Origin: Actinomycetota bacterium
GTDB taxonomy: Bacteria > Actinomycetota > Actinomycetes > S36-B12 > UBA5976
Length of the DNA: 64,000 nt
Direction of reading: 5' to 3'
Assembly (NCBI GenBank): GCA_009698575.1
Contig: WLPX01000001.1
Span: 456,747-520,746 of the forward strand
A program made the translations under genes and the position numbers. Position 1 is the stretch's first letter; each line of letters opens with the position of its first letter. This document shows, piece by piece, positions 44,345 through 52,514 of the stretch. The notes below the pieces were generated by a model, which was not told where the DNA came from, made no database searches, and saw nothing but the letters and a program-made list of their open reading frames with translations.

Positions 44345-45271
44345 GTGGCAACTAACGCGTTACAAGAACGCTTTGGTACGCGATTTCGCCGCATCATTAC
44401 CAATACCGAAGATGGCGTGCCACCCTGGATGTACATTATCGAGTCCGGCGAAAAACGTGGGCTTTATTTGCCACAGGATGCACCATGGGTCGTGCACGGT
44501 GACGTTGCCACATTAATTGGTGGCATTCGCGCATTACTTATGCAAGCACTACATCCTGGAAGCCTGGCGGGAGTAGAACAACATTCACGTTATGAACACG
44601 ATCCTCTTGGTCGTCTGGCGGGAACTACCAAGTGGCTGACTATTGCAACTTTTGGATCTGCCGAAGCGCTAGAAGCAGAATCGGCTCGCGTCAATCGAAT
44701 GCACGATCATGTCAAAGGCGAATACACCACGGGACAAGGCCAGACCAAACCGTATCGCGCTGTCGATCCGGATCTATTGGCTTGGGTACACATTGCATTT
44801 ACTGACTCATTCCTAACAACGCATGAGTTATATGGCGAAGATCCAATCCCAGGTGGTTCGGATGAATATGTTTCGCAATGGTCAAAGTCTGTTGCGCCGC
44901 TTGGATTAACAACTGCGCCAATGTCTAGAGCAGAGCTAAAGCTAGAGATCAAGCGTTACCAAGACCAAGGCATCCTGGCAACCAGCGAAACTACTAAACG
45001 CGTGGTGGAATTCATTCGAAAGCCACCGCTATCAAAAACTGCATTAGTTGCCTATGACCGGATGTTTGATGGTGCAGTCGCATCAATTCCAACTGAGTTT
45101 CAGGTAATGCTTGGACTCAAAGGTAAAAACCTATCGGTAGTTGGCCCAATTACACGCGGGCTACTTCGCACTATGCGCATGGCACTAGGACCAAGTTCTC
45201 CGATGGAAGATGCTGCGATTGCTCGGCTGATTCGAATCGGCGAACTATCTAAAGATTTTTCCGCTAGCTAA
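44345..45271 (+). CDS. MpaB/rubber-oxygenase-family (DUF2236) protein
   Basis: A haem oxygenase-like fold family common in actinobacteria, including the latex-clearing protein relatives. Recognised by LLMQALHPGSLAGVEQHSRYEHDPLGRLAGT and WVHIAFTDSFLTTHELYG. I chose GTG at 44345 because GGGAG lies six bases upstream; the open frame starts at 44315. The His residues of the core (HP, H in HIAF) are likely haem ligands, an inference. Its end overlaps the convergent anti-sigma gene by eight bases. Confidence 0.82.
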   Translation: MATNALQERFGTRFRRIITNTEDGVPPWMYIIESGEKRGLYLPQDAPWVVHGDVATLIGGIRALLMQALHPGSLAGVEQHSRYEHDPLGRLAGTTKWLTIATFGSAEALEAESARVNRMHDHVKGEYTTGQGQTKPYRAVDPDLLAWVHIAFTDSFLTTHELYGEDPIPGGSDEYVSQWSKSVAPLGLTTAPMSRAELKLEIKRYQDQGILATSETTKRVVEFIRKPPLSKTALVAYDRMFDGAVASIPTEFQVMLGLKGKNLSVVGPITRGLLRTMRMALGPSSPMEDAAIARLIRIGELSKDFSAS

Positions 45272-46706
45272 AGTCCACGTACTCATCGGCAATTGCTAAT
45301 TGCAGCCACTGACGTGAATCTTTTGAGTCATTTTCGCTCAATAGATACGCCGGTAGCAAAATGGTTGAGCCATCATTTAGATACCAAGACATCAAACTGG
45401 TTTCCGCTTTGGAAATTGTTATCCGATCAACATTGGCATCCAAAACTGGCTGTCCGGCTTTATTGCGCGCTACTTTCGATGGATTTGAGTTGATACCCAT
45501 TTCCATCGGGTAGACCATTCCTTCTTTGTAAACTTCTTGCGGCGGCAAGTTAGCCCAAAGTCCATTTTGTGTGCGTTCAATCGAAGTCTTCGCACCAACG
45601 ATGTTGTATTCCGCGGTTGGAACAAATTTTGCAAAGAAACCGGTCGCATTCAAAATCGCATTATCTGGGCCAATAGTCATTGACCAAGACTGATTTGAAT
45701 AAATTCCATCGATTGAAACTTTTGCAGTTACTAACTTGTAAGCACTTGCCATTTCAGCGTTGTAACCCCACTGGCCGCCGTTGTCGACTACAGACCAGTC
45801 AGCGCTGTCCGAAGCAAATTTCAGCGCTCCAAACTTTTCTTTCGCTAAAGCTAGGGCAGACTCATCACTTGGCAAAGTTCCACTTGGCTGCGCACACTCA
45901 GTTGGTGCGGGCGCTGGCTCCGGTATTGCTGTTGGTTCCGGAGCAGTAGTAGGTTCCGGTATTGCAGTAGGCATCGCTTCGGAAGTCATCTCGGGCATAG
46001 GGGTTGCCAAGTCCGCAGTTGCTGAACCACCTACGGAGCTGGACTTAGTGTCATACATCGGAAAGTTGCCACCGCAATACACTGGATTAACCGATGAGTC
46101 GCTGTAATTCCAGGTGATCAACTGACTTAAATCCCAACTTGCGCCACTAATTTGCGCTACCGCTTTGACATAATTTTGATCGCCAACAAAGTAACCATCC
46201 TTCTTACTTCCAGTAATTTTTCCGGAAACCGAGAAAACACCTGCAACTTGCTTGAGCTGATCTTTACGATTGATGTCGCTGGCATCCATGGTGTAGCCAA
46301 CTTGGACCCCTGAAGTATCAGAAATTCCGGTGCCAGCTTCTAGATATGCTCGGCCTCCCCAGATCGAAGACATTTTTGCATCTTGTGAGCCGGTTGCACT
46401 ACCTGATTTCACTCCTCCCATTTCGGGAACGGACGCAGCAATGGAATTAGAAGATTCGCCTGACGATTGCGCTGCAATTGTGTAACCAGCACCACCGCCG
46501 ACAAAAAGAGCAACGCTGGCTGCGACAGCAACCGGTGCGAGCCAGGAACGCTTTGAAATTGGCACCACTTTGCCCGATTCGGCAAGGACTGAGGCTCGAA
46601 TTGCTGCTAGATCCGGTGCACCGGCTGAGTTGGCAGGGTCATTTACCTGAAGTAATTCCCATGCCTGATCGTTAGCACTGCCAGCATTTCCAAATTCGTC
46701 ATTCAT
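45264..46706 (-). CDS. Single-pass membrane protein, probable anti-sigma factor
   Basis: A cytoplasmic N terminus of about 50 residues, one membrane helix (about 55-76), and a 400-residue exported region with a Pro/Glu/Thr-rich repeat (TAIPEPTTAPEP-type, about 247-270). It is divergent from an ECF sigma gene, the usual sigma/anti-sigma arrangement, and the short cytoplasmic part could hold the sigma. No HxxxCxxC zinc motif is present, so it is not a ZAS-type anti-sigma. Function is inferred from context. Confidence 0.6.
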   Translation of the reverse strand: MNDEFGNAGSANDQAWELLQVNDPANSAGAPDLAAIRASVLAESGKVVPISKRSWLAPVAVAASVALFVGGGAGYTIAAQSSGESSNSIAASVPEMGGVKSGSATGSQDAKMSSIWGGRAYLEAGTGISDTSGVQVGYTMDASDINRKDQLKQVAGVFSVSGKITGSKKDGYFVGDQNYVKAVAQISGASWDLSQLITWNYSDSSVNPVYCGGNFPMYDTKSSSVGGSATADLATPMPEMTSEAMPTAIPEPTTAPEPTAIPEPAPAPTECAQPSGTLPSDESALALAKEKFGALKFASDSADWSVVDNGGQWGYNAEMASAYKLVTAKVSIDGIYSNQSWSMTIGPDNAILNATGFFAKFVPTAEYNIVGAKTSIERTQNGLWANLPPQEVYKEGMVYPMEMGINSNPSKVARNKAGQPVLDANVDRITISKAETSLMSWYLNDGSTILLPAYLLSENDSKDSRQWLQLAIADEYVDFS

Positions 46707-46757
46707 GGTCTCTCCCTAGTTCTTAGCTTCTTAACTGTCTTATGTTAGAAATTACCC

Positions 46758-46786
46758 AAATCTTTCACTGAACTTGTGAAAGATTT
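46758..46786. promoter_or_regulatory. Perfect inverted repeat between the anti-sigma-like and ECF sigma genes
   Basis: AAATCTTTCAC-N7-GTGAAAGATTT, 11-bp perfect arms around TGAACTT. It lies in the divergent control region, 52 bp from the anti-sigma-like start and 73 bp before the sigma start chosen here. It overlaps the GTG of the longer sigma frame, so that start is unlikely. A dimeric regulator site or strong mRNA hairpin is possible. Confidence 0.6.
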
Positions 46787-46859
46787 TCCCCAAGCACTGA
46801 AAGAAACAGGTCAGTTTCGACATAAATTGGTAGTAGCAGCGAGCAAGGGAGCAATACCG

Positions 46860-47330
46860 GTGTCCGTACTTGGGTTCGAGGAACTCTATGAGCGCCATGC
46901 CCTCGAGGTATATAGATACATAGCTCGTCGACACATCGGTAATGACTCACAGGATTTAACAAGTGATGTATTTGTAATTGCGTTGCAAAAGATCGAATCC
47001 ATACCAATTGGTTCGGAGTTACCCTGGCTTTATCGAACTGCATGGAACGTGCTGGCAAATGCTCATCGAAAGAATGAGCCAATTCCAACAGATTTTGTGT
47101 TAAGTGAAGTAGAACCTGATTGCGCCGATGAGGTTATTACCAATGACCAACTGAGTAGAGCTTGGAAACTTGTGCCAGACAAAGATCGCGAAGTATTGCG
47201 TCTAGCTGCGTGGGAAGGACTTAACGGGAAAGAACTTGCCCAAGCACTTGGAATTTCTGAAGGTGGCGCAGGTGCTGCTTTGTCACGAGCCCGCGCTAGT
47301 TTGCGCAAGGCCTGGGAACAGCAAAACTAA
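46860..47330 (+). CDS. ECF-type RNA polymerase sigma factor
   Basis: A 156-residue sigma-70 family protein. Region 2 begins FEELYERHALEVYRYIARR and includes DLTSDVFVIAL; region 4 is LPDKDREVLRLAAWEGLNGKELAQAL-like, ending with a helix-turn-helix (ISEGGAGAALSRARASLRKAWE). I chose GTG at 46860 with AAGGGAG eight bases upstream; the frame is open to a GTG at 46776 inside the inverted repeat. Divergent from the probable membrane anti-sigma. It is likely to respond to an envelope or external signal. Confidence 0.88.
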   Translation: MSVLGFEELYERHALEVYRYIARRHIGNDSQDLTSDVFVIALQKIESIPIGSELPWLYRTAWNVLANAHRKNEPIPTDFVLSEVEPDCADEVITNDQLSRAWKLVPDKDREVLRLAAWEGLNGKELAQALGISEGGAGAALSRARASLRKAWEQQN

Positions 47331-48086
47331 TTACATGCGTAAGTAAGAAGCGCCATTGAAATCTAGTACTGCGCCACTTGCCCAAAGCGAATCTTTTGAA
47401 GCTAAGAAGTAAATCGCGCGCGCTAATTCATCTGGATCAGCAACTCTGCCAAATGGGCTTTGCTTTCGGATGTCATCGCCCGTTGGACCATCCAGTAACT
47501 CAGCAGCCATTTCGGTATCCACGAATCCTGGTGCAAGAGTTGTAACACCAATACCTTCAGGAGCGAGAGCTTTAGCAATTGATTGACCAAATGCCACAAT
47601 TGCAGCTTTGCTCGCGCCATAAGCAGGACTGACTGGTTCGCCACGGAACGCACCGCGGGATCCAACATTAACAATTCGTGAGTCGCCATGACGTGGCATA
47701 TGTTGCAGCGCGCACCAGGTGACATTTGCGGCGCCCACTAAATTAACGCCCAAAGTATCAGACCACGCTGCTTGCCAAACTTCATAAGTCGAAGATTCAA
47801 TCGGATGATCAAAAAATACCCCGGCATTGTTAATCAGGATGTCGATGTGCCCGAACTCTTTTGCAACTGAATCAACCATAGTTTTAATAGCAGCTGGATC
47901 ACGCAGGTCTGCCTGCACGACCATGTGTCCTGAGCCTGGCAGCGCTGCCATAACTTCGTTAGCCAGAGCTCCGTTTGCGCTGTAATGAACTGCTATCCGA
48001 TCGCCTTGCTCAGCAAAATGCATTGCGATACTGGCACCGATTCCGCGTGAGCCGCCTGTTACTAATACTGTGCGTTGCTTAGCCAT
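47331..48086 (-). CDS. Short-chain dehydrogenase/reductase
   Basis: Classical SDR of 251 residues: TGGSRGIG (10-17), NNAG, GSRG with the catalytic Ser, and YGASK (Tyr-x3-Lys). C-terminal VLDFNGASYLRM replaces the usual VDGG. GGAGAAAAT precedes the ATG, 11 bases after the alcohol dehydrogenase gene, so the two are likely cotranscribed. Substrate unknown. Confidence 0.9.
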   Translation of the reverse strand: MAKQRTVLVTGGSRGIGASIAMHFAEQGDRIAVHYSANGALANEVMAALPGSGHMVVQADLRDPAAIKTMVDSVAKEFGHIDILINNAGVFFDHPIESSTYEVWQAAWSDTLGVNLVGAANVTWCALQHMPRHGDSRIVNVGSRGAFRGEPVSPAYGASKAAIVAFGQSIAKALAPEGIGVTTLAPGFVDTEMAAELLDGPTGDDIRKQSPFGRVADPDELARAIYFLASKDSLWASGAVLDFNGASYLRM

Positions 48087-48097
48087 GAGATTTTCTC

Positions 48098-49141
48098 CTA
48101 GATCGTTGCGGTATCAATAACAAAACGGTAGCGAACATCGCTAGCCAGCACTCGCTCGTAAGCTTCATTAATTGCGCTAGCAGGAATGATTTCCACATCG
48201 CTGGTGATGTTGTGCTTGCCACAGAAATCCAACATTTCTTGGGTTTCCTTAATGCTGCCGATGTTGGAGCCAGAAAGACTTAACTGACGGCCCATCAAGA
48301 TACTGCCGTCAATTGAGTAAGGCTTTCCTGGCGCACCGACAACTACAAGTGATCCCCATTGGCGAAGTGTGCCAATGTAGCGACGAATCTCAATTTCAGC
48401 GGACACCGTATTAATAATGATGTCGAAAGTATTTGCAAGTTTCTTTAACTCTTCTTTGTCAGAGGTAACCACAAAATTATTTGCTCCCATTGCAAGGGCG
48501 TCGTCACGCTTACCTTCACTGTGACTCATCACAGTTACTTCAGCGCCCATAGCGATTGCTAGTTTGACTGCCATGTGGCCAAGTCCACCAAGACCCATTA
48601 CGGCAACTTTTTTGCCCGGGCCTGCATTCCAATGCCGAAGTGGTGAGTAAGTTGTGATGCCTGCACAAAGTAATGGCGCAGCGCCCGCACGATCTAAATT
48701 AGCTGGAACCTGCAGTGCATAGTCAGCTTTAACCACGATGTTTTTGGAGTAACCACCGTAGGTAGGAGTTACGCCATCATGTTCCATACCGTTATAGGTG
48801 TAAGCAGAGTTATCTAGGCACCAATGATCATTGCCAGCAACGCAGTATTCGCACTTGCCACAGGAATCAACAAAACAACCAACGCCAGCGATGTCGCCAA
48901 CTTTGAATTTGGAAACGTTGGCGCCGATAGCTGAAACCGTGCCGACAATTTCATGTCCTGGCACCATTGGAAAAATGGCTTCGCCCCACTCTTCTTTAAC
49001 TTGATGAATATCGGAGTGACATATGCCAGCAAACTCGATGTCAATCGAAATGTCATTTGCGCCAACTTCACGTCGCTGAAATTCCCACGGTTCGATTTTT
49101 CCATTAGCAGCCTTCGCTGCGTAGCCTTTTGTGATTCCCAT
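48098..49141 (-). CDS. Zinc-dependent NAD(P) alcohol/aldehyde dehydrogenase (CAD/YahK type)
   Basis: Medium-chain dehydrogenase. Catalytic zinc ligands in GICHSDIH and PGHEIVG, a structural four-Cys zinc loop CGKCEYCVAGNDHWC, and the Rossmann motif GLGGLGHMAVKLA. The GICHSDIH...YGGYS pattern is that of cinnamyl-alcohol/aldehyde reductases (YahK-like), usually NADPH-dependent. I chose ATG at 49141 behind CAAGGAGT; the frame is open to 49207. Followed closely by an SDR. Confidence 0.9.
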   Translation of the reverse strand: MGITKGYAAKAANGKIEPWEFQRREVGANDISIDIEFAGICHSDIHQVKEEWGEAIFPMVPGHEIVGTVSAIGANVSKFKVGDIAGVGCFVDSCGKCEYCVAGNDHWCLDNSAYTYNGMEHDGVTPTYGGYSKNIVVKADYALQVPANLDRAGAAPLLCAGITTYSPLRHWNAGPGKKVAVMGLGGLGHMAVKLAIAMGAEVTVMSHSEGKRDDALAMGANNFVVTSDKEELKKLANTFDIIINTVSAEIEIRRYIGTLRQWGSLVVVGAPGKPYSIDGSILMGRQLSLSGSNIGSIKETQEMLDFCGKHNITSDVEIIPASAINEAYERVLASDVRYRFVIDTATI

Positions 49142-49193
49142 ATTTACTCCTTGGTATGACTGAAAGCCTACTGAGGAAATAAATCGGCGCAGA

Positions 49194-49706
49194 CTACAGG
49201 TCAACACCTTCGTGGATTAGTAACTTCCGCTTAAGGTCCACACCGAAGCCATAGTTACCAACTGCGCCGCCGGTTTTGACTACACGATGGCACGGAACGA
49301 TTGGTGCAATTAAATTAGTCGACATTGCAGTTCCAGCGGCGCGTACGGCTAGTGGCCGACCTGCTTTGGCAGCCAAGTCTGCGTAGCTAATGACCTTGCC
49401 ACCTTTAACTTTGCGAAGGGCCTGCCACACATCTTGCGTGAATTCCCCACCAGGTTGACGAACCTTCAAAGCTACAAATGCGTCAAGATCACCATCAACC
49501 CAGGACTTAACTACTGCCGTAACGCCAGCAAGTTTTGGATCTGATTTGAATTCCACGATGTCTAATTTGCGTCCAGATCTTTTAAGGAACTTTGGAATCT
49601 CGCTAAATGCGGCACCTATGACAACAGGTTCTTTAGATACGTCGACGAATGTAGCAATGGGTCCCCATGGGGTTTTGATTTCATGTCCCAAGATTTTTGT
49701 CTGCAT
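49194..49706 (-). CDS. ogt: Methylated-DNA--protein-cysteine methyltransferase
   Basis: Suicide repair protein removing alkyl groups from O6-alkylguanine. The PCHRVV motif with acceptor Cys139 and the preceding GTAMSTNLIAPIV are typical; the N-terminal domain is short. 170 residues. Three bases separate it from the VOC gene, so VOC-ogt are likely one transcript, possibly with the PatB gene ahead. Confidence 0.94.
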   Translation of the reverse strand: MQTKILGHEIKTPWGPIATFVDVSKEPVVIGAAFSEIPKFLKRSGRKLDIVEFKSDPKLAGVTAVVKSWVDGDLDAFVALKVRQPGGEFTQDVWQALRKVKGGKVISYADLAAKAGRPLAVRAAGTAMSTNLIAPIVPCHRVVKTGGAVGNYGFGVDLKRKLLIHEGVDL

Positions 49707-49709
49707 AAT

Positions 49710-50096
49710 TCACCTTAGCTCAATGAAGTCCCATTTGTTCCCATACTTGTCGGCAAACACCACAACTTTTCCGTAATCCTCTAGCCGTGGCTCTTCAGTG
49801 AAAGCCACGTTGTGCTTAGCCATAAGTGCATAATCTCGATCGAAGTTATCGGTATACAAGAAAAACATCACTCGGCCACCAGATTGATTTCCAATTGCGT
49901 CAGATTGTTCTGGTGTGGTTGCTTCTGCTAGTAACAGCGCAGCGCCGTTGCTTGGATCGGGCGCAACAACAACCCAACGCTTAGTCTCTGACATTTTGGT
50001 GTCCTCAACCAAAGTGAAACCCAGAGCCGTTGTGTAGTAATCAATTGCAGCGTCGTAGTTATCAACGACCACTGTGATCATTCCTAGATTCGACAT
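49710..50096 (-). CDS. VOC-family (glyoxalase/bleomycin-resistance fold) protein
   Basis: A 128-residue single-domain protein: NLGMITVVVDNYDAAIDYYTTALGF at the N terminus and the closing strand VVFADKYGNKWDFIEL. The family includes dioxygenases, glyoxalases and antibiotic-binding proteins; no particular one is indicated. It directly abuts the PatB gene (stop and start touch). Confidence 0.87.
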   Translation of the reverse strand: MSNLGMITVVVDNYDAAIDYYTTALGFTLVEDTKMSETKRWVVVAPDPSNGAALLLAEATTPEQSDAIGNQSGGRVMFFLYTDNFDRDYALMAKHNVAFTEEPRLEDYGKVVVFADKYGNKWDFIELR

Positions 50097-51245
50097 TTAA
50101 TCCTCAAGCACACTTGCCATACGCATTACGGCATCTTTAATGATCTCTTTGCTAGTTGCCAGATTGAAGCGAACAAAGTCTTTCCCGACTCCACCAAAGT
50201 CAGCTCCATTACTTAACGCAACTCTGCCTTTTTCTAGCAAAAGTTTTGCGACTTCGTCTTGACCGTATGCGCTTAAATCAATCCACGCTAAGTAAGTACT
50301 GTGCGGAATCGAGTACTTTGCTTTTGGCAGATGCTTCTTAAGCAATTTAGCTAAGTAGTGACGATTGTCATCGACATTCTTTAGCACTGCTTTTAGCCAA
50401 GGCTCACCTTGGTTATAAGCCGCGATGCTGGCCCAAACGCCAAAAAGTGATGATCGCCATGGCGATGAAATTGGCAACATAGCTAACCGGTCATTGATTT
50501 CCGAGTTATCTGCAACAATTTGTGCGCACTTCAACCCTGCTAAGTTCCAAGACTTACTTGCAGAAGTTATGCAAAGTCCGGTCTCACGTGCAGTGTCGCT
50601 GACATTTAAATAAGGAATAAATTTTGCTTCCGAAAAAATTAGCGGTGCATGTATCTCGTCACTAATAACCAAGACACCATACTTCTTCGCCAGCTCAGCA
50701 ATCTTTTCTAACTCATCCAAAGTAAAAACATGACCAACTGGGTTATGCGGATGGCAAAGAATGTATGCCTTCGCACCAGCTGCAAAAGCATCTTCTAGGC
50801 CCGCAAGGTCAAGTGCCCACTCATCGCCTAAGTGCCTTAGCGGCACATCAACGGTTTCGCATTTTGCTTCTTGGATCCAAGTAAAGAAATTCAAATACAC
50901 CGGAGTATTGATAACTACTTTGTCACCAGGTGAAGTCCAGAGTCGCAGGACTTCAACACCAGCAACACCAACATCAGTTGCTAAGTAGAACTGGTCTTTG
51001 TTAACTGTCCAATCCCAAGTGAGCTTGGCATAGTTAGCAAATGCCTGCGGTAGCTCTGGTGCGATACCGGAGTATCCCGTATCACTTCGCTTAACCATGT
51101 CGATTAACACATCGCGGATAGGCTTTGCAATTGGATAGTCCATCTCTGCAACAGGTAACGGCAATACGTCATCTGGAAATGAACGCCACTTTGCGCTGCG
51201 CCGATTACGTAATTCGCTTAACGAATCTGCAGAAACTTTGACCAT
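50097..51245 (-). CDS. MalY/PatB-family cystathionine beta-lyase-like aminotransferase
   Basis: PLP-dependent C-S lyase of fold type I. The PLP lysine is Lys231 in ITSASKSWNLAG, with Asp196 in ISDEIHAPL and the N-terminal PLPVAEMDYPIA characteristic of PatB. It cleaves cystathionine or other cysteine conjugates to a thiol, pyruvate and ammonia. 382 residues. First gene of a tightly packed PatB-VOC-Ogt stretch. Confidence 0.92.
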   Translation of the reverse strand: MVKVSADSLSELRNRRSAKWRSFPDDVLPLPVAEMDYPIAKPIRDVLIDMVKRSDTGYSGIAPELPQAFANYAKLTWDWTVNKDQFYLATDVGVAGVEVLRLWTSPGDKVVINTPVYLNFFTWIQEAKCETVDVPLRHLGDEWALDLAGLEDAFAAGAKAYILCHPHNPVGHVFTLDELEKIAELAKKYGVLVISDEIHAPLIFSEAKFIPYLNVSDTARETGLCITSASKSWNLAGLKCAQIVADNSEINDRLAMLPISSPWRSSLFGVWASIAAYNQGEPWLKAVLKNVDDNRHYLAKLLKKHLPKAKYSIPHSTYLAWIDLSAYGQDEVAKLLLEKGRVALSNGADFGGVGKDFVRFNLATSKEIIKDAVMRMASVLED

Positions 51246-51264
51246 ATAGTCAGGCTAGCAATGC

Positions 51265-52308
51265 CTAAGGCTTGATGATGGTGATACCCGGTACTGGATT
51301 GGAACCCAACTGCTCCAGCGCTTCTGGCACCTGTTCCAAGGTAATCATTCGTTCAACTAATGTGTCTGGACGCAATTTCCCTGACGCAATTTCACTCAGC
51401 ATTTCCGGGTAATGCGCAGCTGACATGCCATGGCTTCCCAGGATCGTCAGCTCTCGACCAATCACGGTGTGCATCGGAATTGTGGCTTGGTCCTTAACAT
51501 CGGCAGGTGGCAGAAGGCCAACTTGAACATGTCGACCTAATCTACGTAATGACTCAACTGCAAGTTTGCTTGTGGCGATACTGCCAAGTGCGTCAACCGT
51601 TAAGTCGGCGCCAGCTGAAGATATTTTTTTGACTTCCCTTACAACGTCATCATGAATTGAATCAAATACGTATTCGGCCCCGGCTAGCCGAGCACGATCG
51701 CGCGCCGGATTTGAAGTATCGATGCCAATGACAGTTGCCCCACGAGACTTAGCAATCATGATTGCTGCCAGCCCAACTCCGCCACAGCCAAAGACCGCAA
51801 CGGTTTCGCCGGACTGCACTTTGCCGACGTGCACAACTGCGCGATATGAAGTTGCAAACCGACAACCTAGAGCAGCAGCTGTCTCAAAAGTCATCGATTC
51901 GGGAAGTGCAATGACATTAAAGTCGGCTTGTGGAATACGAACATACTCTGCAAATGAACCTGGACCGTTGAATCCCGGTTGCCATTGAAATAAGCAAACT
52001 TGCGCATTACCTGCCTTGCAGTCAACGCAATCACCACATCCACAAACGAATGGCACAGTTACCCGATCGCCGACTTTCCAATTCTTAACATCGTCGCCAA
52101 CTTCGGAAATGATGCCGGCGAATTCATGGCCAGGGACATGGGGCAACTCAGTAATGTCTGAATCGTGACCTTGCCAACCATGCCAATCACTTCGGCAAAG
52201 CCCTGTAGCTTCAACCTTTATAACTACGCCATGTGGTCTAGCAACAGGCATATCGCGTTGCGCTATATATAAGGTGTCGCCAAAGGCATCGAATTGGGCC
52301 ACGCGCAT
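51265..52308 (-). CDS. Zinc-dependent alcohol dehydrogenase family protein
   Basis: Medium-chain dehydrogenase: catalytic zinc motif GLCRSDWHGW and PGHEFAG, a structural Cys4 loop CGCGDCVDCKAGNAQVC, and the cofactor motif GCGGVGLAAIMIAKSRG. The pattern matches the alcohol dehydrogenases often annotated as zinc-dependent, broad-range enzymes. Divergent from the surface-protease gene. Different subfamily from the neighbouring enzyme at 48.1-49.1 kb. Confidence 0.9.
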   Translation of the reverse strand: MRVAQFDAFGDTLYIAQRDMPVARPHGVVIKVEATGLCRSDWHGWQGHDSDITELPHVPGHEFAGIISEVGDDVKNWKVGDRVTVPFVCGCGDCVDCKAGNAQVCLFQWQPGFNGPGSFAEYVRIPQADFNVIALPESMTFETAAALGCRFATSYRAVVHVGKVQSGETVAVFGCGGVGLAAIMIAKSRGATVIGIDTSNPARDRARLAGAEYVFDSIHDDVVREVKKISSAGADLTVDALGSIATSKLAVESLRRLGRHVQVGLLPPADVKDQATIPMHTVIGRELTILGSHGMSAAHYPEMLSEIASGKLRPDTLVERMITLEQVPEALEQLGSNPVPGITIIKP

Positions 52309-52440
52309 GCAATTAGGCTAATCCAGTCGGTAAATTTCCTTGCAAGGCGCCCAGTATTACGTGATTCCCTGCAAAGCCAAAAGTTATCTAAATCTTTGAT
52401 GATATTTAATGCAATTAATGAATTTTGTCGACTTTGTTCA

Positions 52441-52479
52441 CGTAGGTGGTTTTCCAATAATTGGTAACCTCTGCCTACG
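52441..52479. promoter_or_regulatory. Nested inverted repeat upstream of the secreted protease
   Basis: Three nested arm pairs in 39 bp: CGTAGG/CCTACG, GGTT/AACC and CCAAT-A-ATTGG, separated by small bulges. It ends 36 bp before the protease start and could be an RNA structure or an operator. No U-tract follows. Confidence 0.4.
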
Positions 52480-52514
52480 GTGAATATGTAAGGCAACTTC
52501 AGTAGGGAAAATTC

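Noticed and set aside
46776-46859. Longer N terminus for the ECF sigma factor
   Set aside because: The GTG start lies inside a perfect inverted repeat and lacks a ribosome site, while GTG at 46860 has AAGGGAG and aligns with usual ECF N termini.
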